Assembly (NCBI GenBank): GCA_002298785.1
Contig: DBMR01000108.1
Span: 48,269 to 112,268, forward strand
DNA: 64,000 bases
Direction: 5' to 3'
From: Verrucomicrobia subdivision 3 bacterium UBA693
GTDB taxonomy: Bacteria; Verrucomicrobiota; Verrucomicrobiia; Limisphaerales; UBA8199
The notes below the pieces were generated by a model, which saw only the letters and a list, made by a program, of their open reading frames with translations, was not told the origin of the DNA and searched no databases. The translations under genes were made by a program, and so were the position numbers. Positions 59,316 through 64,000 of this stretch are shown piece after piece; the stretch's first letter is position 1, and the number at the start of each line of letters is the position of its first letter.

Positions 59316-59383
59316 GTTTGGTGTCCCGGCATCAGCCGGTTTCGTGTGTCCGTGGCCGACCGGCTGAAGCCGGGACACCAAAC
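59316..59383. repeat. Two-hairpin palindromic element, related to 26320-26487
   Basis: A perfect 14-bp inverted repeat (GTTTGGTGTCCCGG at 59316-59329 with its complement at 59370-59383) encloses internal arms CCGGC-ATCA-GCCGG (59327-59340 region) and CCGGC-TGAA-GCCGG-type (59360-59373 region). The GTTTGGTGTCC end and the internal CTGAAGC are shared with the copies near 26.4 kb. It lies in a 241-bp gap with no other feature. Confidence 0.85.
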
Positions 59384-59498
59384 CTCGAGGGTGGCGCGGT
59401 CTTGGGCTTCACCCACTTCTAATTCTAATCACACCGCGAATTTTCCCAAGCCAGATGCGGCTTGTTTCAGCGGCATGGCTGCTTCATGATTCGCAGCC

Positions 59499-60734
59499 AT
59501 GAGTTCGAGACTGTGGTGGTGGTGTAGCTTGCTGATGGCCGGCCAGGCGCTGGCAGCAACTGAAAACTGGCCGATGTGGCGTGGGCCGCGCGGGGACGGC
59601 TCCAGTCTCGAAACCGGGGTTCCGGTTCAATGGAGCGCCACAAACAATATCGTATGGAAGACGCCGGTTTCCGGCGAAGGGCACTCCTCGCCGATCCTCT
59701 GGGGCGAACGCCTGTTTCTGACCACCGCCCTGAGGGACGCCCAGGAGCGTTGCCTGCTTTGTTTCGATCGGGGCACTGGCCGATTGCTTTGGCAGCAAAC
59801 GGTGTTGGCGGCTCCGCTCGAAGCCAAGAACTCCGAAAACAGCTTCGCCTCCTCGACTCCCGCCACCGATGGCCAGAAAGTCTTCGTGACCTTTTTGGAT
59901 GGCAAGGAAGTGGTGGTGGCCGCTTACGATTTTTCCGGCCAAAAGAAGTGGTTGGTCCGGCCAGGGCAGTTTTACAGCCAGCACGGTTTCAGTCACACGC
60001 CGGTGTTGTTCGAAGACAAGGTCATTCTCGGTTGTGACAGCAAGGGCGAGAATTTCATCGTGGCGCTGTCCCGTGAAGATGGGCACGTGCTTTGGAAAGT
60101 GCAGCGCGATAATCCCACCCAGAGCTACAGCGCGCCGCTGATTCGGCAGATGGCCGGGCGGATGCAAATGGTAATTCCGGGGAACAAAGCTGTGACCGGC
60201 ATCGATCCCGCCAATGGGAAGACCCTCTGGGTGTCTGAAGGTCCTTCCGAGGATTGCGTGATCACGCCGGTTTACAATGAGGCCTCCGGCCTGGTGCTCA
60301 GTTGCAGCAGTTGGCCCAAGCGGGTGCTGCAGGCCATCCGGCCGATTGGCAATGGGACACTTTCGCAAAGCAATATTGTTTGGAGCTCGACGGACGGTGC
60401 CCCTTATGTGCCGTCTCCAATCAGCGTCGGTGCTTACTTTTTTACTTCCGGTTTTGCGACCAAAGAAGCCTGGTGCTTTGAGGCGGCGACGGGGAAGGTG
60501 TTATGGCACGAAAAGACGGGCTTGCACCACGCCTCACCGGTGGCGGCGAACGGGCTAGTGTACTTTTTGAATGACGACGGAGTGGCCCATGTGTTCAAGG
60601 CCGGGCCGAATCTCGAACTGGTGGCGCGCAATGAACTTGGTGAAAAAACCTACGCCTCTCCCGCCATCAGTCGGGGCCAGATTTTTTTGCGCGGCTTCAA
60701 GAACCTGTATTGCGTTGGGGCCGTGGTTAAGTAG
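59499..60734 (+). CDS. Secreted PQQ-like beta-propeller protein
   Basis: 411 residues with a signal peptide (LWWWCSLLMAGQALAATE). The first blade begins 'NWPMWRGPRGDGSSLETGVP', the near-universal start of this family in Planctomycetota and Verrucomicrobiota. Repeated blades follow: 'CFDRGTGRLLWQQTV', 'ALSREDGHVLWKVQR', 'GIDPANGKTLWVSEG', 'CFEAATGKVLWHEKTG'. Residues that would bind PQQ and Ca in true dehydrogenases cannot be confirmed, so it may be a structural propeller. It is monocistronic by spacing, with a hairpin and T run about 90 bases after the stop. Confidence 0.85.
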   Translation: MSSRLWWWCSLLMAGQALAATENWPMWRGPRGDGSSLETGVPVQWSATNNIVWKTPVSGEGHSSPILWGERLFLTTALRDAQERCLLCFDRGTGRLLWQQTVLAAPLEAKNSENSFASSTPATDGQKVFVTFLDGKEVVVAAYDFSGQKKWLVRPGQFYSQHGFSHTPVLFEDKVILGCDSKGENFIVALSREDGHVLWKVQRDNPTQSYSAPLIRQMAGRMQMVIPGNKAVTGIDPANGKTLWVSEGPSEDCVITPVYNEASGLVLSCSSWPKRVLQAIRPIGNGTLSQSNIVWSSTDGAPYVPSPISVGAYFFTSGFATKEAWCFEAATGKVLWHEKTGLHHASPVAANGLVYFLNDDGVAHVFKAGPNLELVARNELGEKTYASPAISRGQIFLRGFKNLYCVGAVVK

Positions 60735-60821
60735 GAAAGCCGGGGTTTCAGGCGTTAATCGCCGCTGCCGAAAAACGGCTTGATAGAACGGGGGACAGTG
60801 GTAGGATGCTGCTCGCTTCAG

Positions 60822-60850
60822 TCCACCTTTGCGGGTGGATTTTTGCTTTT
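60822..60850 (+). terminator. Terminator or attenuator-like hairpin just before prs
   Basis: TCCACC (60822-60827) pairs with GGTGGA (60834-60839), and the stem is followed directly by TTTTTGCTTTT. It lies 88 bases after the propeller gene and only 15 bases before the prs GTG. It may simply end the upstream transcript. A weak promoter (TTGATA at 60780-60785, TAGGAT at 60802-60807) would instead place it inside the prs leader. Confidence 0.6.
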
Positions 60851-60865
60851 AACGAAAGAATCAAC

Positions 60866-61810
60866 GTGAAGATATTTAGCGGCACATCCAACCAACCTCT
60901 GGCGGAGGCGATTTGCGCATCTATCGGCCTGGAGTTGGCCAAGTCTACCGTGAAACCGTTCCCGGACGGGGAGACGTTTGTCAAGATCGAGGAGAACGTC
61001 CGCGGAGAGGACGTCTACCTGGTGCAATCGACCAGCCCGCCGACCAACCATCATTTGATGGAGATGTTCATTATGATCGACGCCTTGCGGCGGGCGAGCG
61101 CGGCCAGGATCACGACGGTACTGCCGTTTTACGGCTATGCCCGCCAGGATCGCAAAGACCAGCCGCGCGTCCCGATCACGGCCAAGCTCATTGCCAACCT
61201 GCTGGTGGCGGCCGGGGCGAACCGCATCCTGACCATGGATTTGCACGCGCAGCAAATTCAGGGCTTTTTCGATATCCCGGTCGATCATCTTTACGCGGCC
61301 CCGGTGATGTATGATTACCTGAAGAGCAAGAACTTAAAGGATGTGGTCGTGGTGAGCCCGGACGTGGGCGGGTTGAAGATGGCTTATGCCTATTCCCAGG
61401 TCATGGAAGCTGGGCTGGCCATCGTGGCCAAGCGGCGCAAGAGTGCGACGGAAGTGGAATCCATGGCGGTTATCGGCGAGGTCAAAGGCAAGGACGTGCT
61501 CCTGGTGGATGACTTGACTGAAACCGCCGGCACCCTGGTGGCTGCGGCAGACCTTTTGAAAAAGGAGGGAGCCGCCAGTGTCATGGCCTGTGTTTCGCAC
61601 GCCGTTTTGGGGGAAGTAGGGGTGGAAAGATTACGCAATTCGGCTATTGACGAACTGGTAACAACTGATACTGTCCTACGCCCTGCGATAAGCGGGGTGA
61701 AGATCACCACGTTGTCGGTTGCGGGACTGTTAGGCGAAGCCATCAAACGAATCCATTGCAATTCGTCGGTAACGTCTCTGTTTGAATTTAAGGGCGGACG
61801 CACGAGTTAA
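60866..61810 (+). CDS. prs: Ribose-phosphate pyrophosphokinase (PRPP synthetase)
   Basis: 314 residues from a GTG at 60866; the family begins M-K-I-F-S-G-T, which matches exactly here, while an ATG at 60806 would add 20 unrelated residues across the hairpin. Motifs: 'KPFPDGETFVKIEENVRGED', 'DALRRASAARITTVLPFYGY', 'ARQDRKDQPRVPITAKLIAN', 'VVSPDVGGLKMAYAYSQVME' and the PRPP loop 'VLLVDDLTETAGTL'. It transfers pyrophosphate from ATP to ribose 5-phosphate for nucleotide, His and Trp synthesis. It is followed 30 bases later by rplY, a common bacterial order. Confidence 0.96.
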   Translation: MKIFSGTSNQPLAEAICASIGLELAKSTVKPFPDGETFVKIEENVRGEDVYLVQSTSPPTNHHLMEMFIMIDALRRASAARITTVLPFYGYARQDRKDQPRVPITAKLIANLLVAAGANRILTMDLHAQQIQGFFDIPVDHLYAAPVMYDYLKSKNLKDVVVVSPDVGGLKMAYAYSQVMEAGLAIVAKRRKSATEVESMAVIGEVKGKDVLLVDDLTETAGTLVAAADLLKKEGAASVMACVSHAVLGEVGVERLRNSAIDELVTTDTVLRPAISGVKITTLSVAGLLGEAIKRIHCNSSVTSLFEFKGGRTS

Positions 61811-61840
61811 CGTGCCGGGCCGCCAGAACGGTTTTAAGAC

Positions 61841-62641
61841 ATGAAATCTGTATCATTGAATGCTGCACCTCGGTCGCTCGGACGCCGTGGTGGCTCAAAG
61901 CAATTGCGCGAATCGGGCCGTATTCCTGCCGTCATTTATGGCCGCTTGACCCAGCCCCAAAACCTCGAAGTCGGCGCCAAGGAATTGAAGGACCTGATCC
62001 ACGGATCGGCTTCTGAAACGATGCTGGTGGATTTGGCGGTCCCCGGCGACGCCCGCCCGAAGCGCCTGGCCCTGGTGCAGGAAATTCAACACCACCCTTT
62101 GAGCGGCCAGGTGTTGCATGTGGATTTTCATGAAGTCGCCGAAAACGAAAAAGTCACCATCAACGTGCCGGTGGAGACCGTGGGCGAAGCCATTGGCGTG
62201 AAGACCGATGGTGGCGTGCTGGAGCACGTGTTGTTTAAGGTCAAAGCGCGCGCGCTGCCGAAAGATTTGCCCGAAGTGCTGACGGTCGACGTCAGCCAAT
62301 TGAAGATCGGGATGGCCATCCACCTGGGCGAAATCCCGGTTCCGCCGGGAGTGGAGTTGGTCGGCGACAAAGGCATTCCGGTGATCGCTGTGGCGGCGCC
62401 TCGCGCCGAGGAAGAAGTGGCCGCGGTGGCAACCGAAGGTGTGGCCGCTGGCGACGTCGAGATGATCAAGGAAAAGAAGGAAGAAGGCGAAGAAGGGGCG
62501 GCAAAGGCCCCGGCCAAAGGTGCCGAAAAGGCCCCCGCCAAAGGCGCGGAGAAGGGTGCGGCCGCGGCCCCTGCCGCTGGCGACAAGAAAGCCGCACCGG
62601 CAGGCGACAAGAAGGCCGCCCCGGCGGAAAAGAAAAAGTAG
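61841..62641 (+). CDS. rplY: 50S ribosomal protein bL25 (CTC form)
   Basis: 266 residues. The N-terminal L25 domain reads 'NAAPRSLGRRGGSKQLRESG' and 'RIPAVIYGRLTQPQNLEV'; the CTC domain includes 'LVQEIQHHPLSGQVLHVDFH' and 'EIPVPPGVELVGDKGIPVIA'. It binds 5S rRNA. The last 55 residues are a low-complexity Lys/Ala/Glu/Pro tail with short internal repeats (KGAEKAPAKGAEK, then GDKKAAPA twice), which is longer than usual. The run prs-rplY-pth-rpsF-ssb is typical. Confidence 0.94.
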   Translation: MKSVSLNAAPRSLGRRGGSKQLRESGRIPAVIYGRLTQPQNLEVGAKELKDLIHGSASETMLVDLAVPGDARPKRLALVQEIQHHPLSGQVLHVDFHEVAENEKVTINVPVETVGEAIGVKTDGGVLEHVLFKVKARALPKDLPEVLTVDVSQLKIGMAIHLGEIPVPPGVELVGDKGIPVIAVAAPRAEEEVAAVATEGVAAGDVEMIKEKKEEGEEGAAKAPAKGAEKAPAKGAEKGAAAAPAAGDKKAAPAGDKKAAPAEKKK

Positions 62642-62695
62642 TTCATTTGAGGGCCTCTGCCGGATACCACTCCGGCAGAGTGGCCCGATTCGCGC

Positions 62696-63310
62696 ATGGA
62701 GAACCTGTGGCTCATTGTGGGTCTGGGCAATCCCGGCGCCGAATACTCCCGCACCCGGCACAATGCCGGGTTTTTGCTCGTGGAACACTTGGCCGAGCAC
62801 TGGCGAGCGGGTTGGAAGGTCGAGAAGAAATTTCAGGCCCGGGTCGCCCGAGCCGAGGCGAATGGGCGCCGGGTGCTGCTCTGCCAGCCGCAGACTTACA
62901 TGAACTCGAGCGGCGAGGCGGTGGTGGCGGTGAAGTCGTTTTATCGGGTTGAAACGGCACGGTTGTTGGTGGTCGTGGATGACGCGGATTTGCCCTTGGG
63001 CGAAATTCGCCTGCGGCCGAGTGGCAGCCCGGGAGGGCACCACGGATTGGAATCGATCGAGCGCTGTTTAGGGACGCGCGAATACGCGCGGTTGCGGATC
63101 GGAATTGGACGGCAGCGTGGCGAACGGGAAATAACCGATTACGTGCTGGGCCGATTTAGTTCGACCGAGACGTTGTTGTTGGATAAAGTTTTAACGGTGG
63201 CTTCGCGTCAGGCTGAGACCTGGGTCGAGGCCGGAGTGCAGAAAGCAATGAATCAGTTTAATGGGATGCTGGAAACACCGGCGCCCGAGAACGAAAGAAA
63301 AGCGCAGTGA
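62696..63310 (+). CDS. pth: Peptidyl-tRNA hydrolase
   Basis: 204 residues. Signatures: 'LIVGLGNPGAEYSRTRHNAG' (catalytic His in RHNAG near residue 22), 'VLLCQPQTYMNSSGEAVVAV', 'VVVDDADLPLGEIRLRPSGS' and 'GHHGLESIERCLGTREYARL'. It releases peptides from stalled peptidyl-tRNA. The stop overlaps the GTG start of rpsF by four bases, so these are translationally coupled. Confidence 0.96.
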   Translation: MENLWLIVGLGNPGAEYSRTRHNAGFLLVEHLAEHWRAGWKVEKKFQARVARAEANGRRVLLCQPQTYMNSSGEAVVAVKSFYRVETARLLVVVDDADLPLGEIRLRPSGSPGGHHGLESIERCLGTREYARLRIGIGRQRGEREITDYVLGRFSSTETLLLDKVLTVASRQAETWVEAGVQKAMNQFNGMLETPAPENERKAQ

Positions 63311-63618
63311 AACGATACGAAGGTTTGTTCATACTCGATACCGCCGGCAAAGAAGAAGGTATCAAGGACGCGATCGACAAGATCTCCGCGGAGATCACCG
63401 CCGCAGGCGGTGTGGTCGAAACCGTGCAAAAGATGGAGAAAAAGCAGTTCACCCGCGTGGCCGACAAGAAGTACGCCGCCGGTTATTACCTGAACGTGAT
63501 TTTCGAAATCCAACCTTCGTCCATCGACGCGCTTAAGCACCGCTTCGTGATGAATTCGGACGTGTTCCGGACCCTCTTCACGCTGTCGCCCGCACCGAAA
63601 ACACCCGCCGCAGCCTAA
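63307..63618 (+). CDS. rpsF: 30S ribosomal protein bS6
   Basis: 103 residues from a GTG that overlaps the pth stop (GTGA). The fold signatures are 'KRYEGLFILDTAGKEEGIKD', 'GGVVETVQKMEKKQFTRVAD' and 'AAGYYLNVIFEIQPSSIDAL'. The C-terminal tail is short (PAPKTPAAA). In many bacteria rpsF is followed by ssb and rpsR; ssb follows here 27 bases on. Confidence 0.95.
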   Translation: MKRYEGLFILDTAGKEEGIKDAIDKISAEITAAGGVVETVQKMEKKQFTRVADKKYAAGYYLNVIFEIQPSSIDALKHRFVMNSDVFRTLFTLSPAPKTPAAA

Positions 63619-63645
63619 TCGTCCGGCGGCCGGACCTCCCCATTT

Positions 63646-64000
63646 ATGGCTAATTTTAACCGAGTCATTTTGGCGGGCAACCTGACCCGTGATCCGGAGA
63701 TGCGCTATACCCCCAAGGGGCAGGCCATCGCCAAGATCACTCTCGCGGTCAACCGTAACTACACGACCGAGACCGGTGAAAAGCGGGAAGAGGTGAGTTT
63801 CATCGATTGCGATGCGTTCGGCAAACAAGCCGAAACGCTGAGCACTTACATGAAGAAGGGGCGTCCGCTGCTGATCGAAGGCCGGTTGAAGCAGGACACC
63901 TGGGAAGACAAGAATACCCACCAGAAGCAGAGCAAGCTCAAGGTGGTCATCGACAATTTTCAGTTCCTCGGCTCTCGCGACTCCGGTCAGGGCGGTGGGG
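63646..64000 (+). CDS. ssb: Single-stranded DNA-binding protein, 5' part (cut by window end)
   Basis: The ATG at 63646 opens a frame that runs off the window after 118 codons. It begins 'MANFNRVILAGNLTRDPEMR' and continues with 'QAIAKITLAVNRNYTTETGE', 'EVSFIDCDAFGKQAETLSTY' and 'RPLLIEGRLKQDTWEDK', a full OB-fold of bacterial SSB. The acidic C-terminal tip lies outside. SSB coats single-stranded DNA and recruits RecO and other partners. Confidence 0.95.
   Translation, partial: MANFNRVILAGNLTRDPEMRYTPKGQAIAKITLAVNRNYTTETGEKREEVSFIDCDAFGKQAETLSTYMKKGRPLLIEGRLKQDTWEDKNTHQKQSKLKVVIDNFQFLGSRDSGQGGG

Overview
The window looks like a chromosomal segment from a member of the Verrucomicrobiota (Limisphaerales/Pedosphaera-like). 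This is an inference from gene content, not from a marker tree. The support is: exported Gfo/Idh/MocA oxidoreductases with twin-arginine signals, a 3-keto-disaccharide-hydrolase-type (DUF1080) protein, DUF1559-like prepilins with an 'H-x-G-G...DGH' tail, PEP/VPE-CTERM sorted proteins, giant LamG/PA14 and CHRD secreted proteins, a eukaryote-type (GSII) glutamine synthetase, and weak or absent Shine-Dalgarno sites before many genes. The DNA is GC-rich throughout and I see no integrase, transposase, plasmid, phage structural gene, CRISPR array, rRNA or tRNA. It reads as core genome with accessory secreted-protein genes mixed in.

Layout. 1-0.9 kb: the 3' end of rpoC and a strong terminator. 0.9-5.1 kb (minus): an exported oxidoreductase, a tandem subtilase-like protein without a recognisable catalytic Ser, and a VPE-CTERM protein. 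5.7-6.7 kb (plus): a DUF883 / holin-like / YqjK-like membrane module. 6.7-14 kb (minus): a secreted beta-propeller, a PAP2-type phosphatase, a PlsC acyltransferase and an LplT-Aas fusion, probably a lysophospholipid salvage and remodelling set. 14.3-19.3 kb: sugar isomerase/epimerase, DUF1080, a GT39-like membrane glycosyltransferase and an FAD-dependent oxidoreductase. 19.5-24.7 kb (plus): a YncE/phosphoesterase, a membrane TPR protein, UDP-glucose dehydrogenase and a Nudix hydrolase. 24.7-26.7 kb: gene-poor DNA with two unusual repeat types around a PEP-CTERM gene. 26.7-29.3 kb: a DegT-type aminotransferase translationally coupled to an orphan PTS EIIC. 29.4-32.2 kb: a PilC/GspF protein and a divergent porin with a clear promoter, leader and terminator. 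32.3-38.1 kb (minus): an HlyD / ABC / FtsX-type permease operon running into DUF502 and recO. 38.3-43.8 kb: a 1298-residue sugar-dehydrogenase/CHRD protein divergent from an ECF sigma / anti-sigma pair. 43.8-46.3 kb (minus): a prepilin-like protein and a second exported oxidoreductase. 46.5-51.9 kb (plus): a carbohydrate operon (galK, ROK kinase, SIS isomerase, deoC, aldehyde dehydrogenase). 52.3-56.6 kb: a giant LamG/PA14 protein. 56.7-57.7 kb (minus): glutamine synthetase with a sigma-54-like promoter. 58-60.7 kb: a very small kinase-like protein with a PP2C phosphatase, and a PQQ-type propeller. 60.8 kb to the end: the housekeeping run prs-rplY-pth-rpsF-ssb, with ssb cut by the window edge.

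How the parts fit. The dominant theme is carbohydrate processing at the cell surface and in the periplasm: two Tat-exported oxidoreductases, isomerase, DUF1080, FAD oxidoreductase, PQQ-type sugar dehydrogenase and secreted propellers. These feed cytoplasmic sugar kinases and aldolases. A second theme is the envelope (phospholipid remodelling, porin, lipoprotein export, nucleotide sugars). The most unusual observations are a family of two-hairpin palindromic repeats shared by two loci 33 kb apart, a 127-residue kinase-like protein paired with a PP2C phosphatase, a duplicated subtilase-like protein apparently lacking its Ser, an orphan PTS EIIC coupled to an aminotransferase, and a four-CHRD-repeat fusion to a sugar dehydrogenase next to an ECF regulator. 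All functional statements rest on reading translated sequence by eye; no database search was run.
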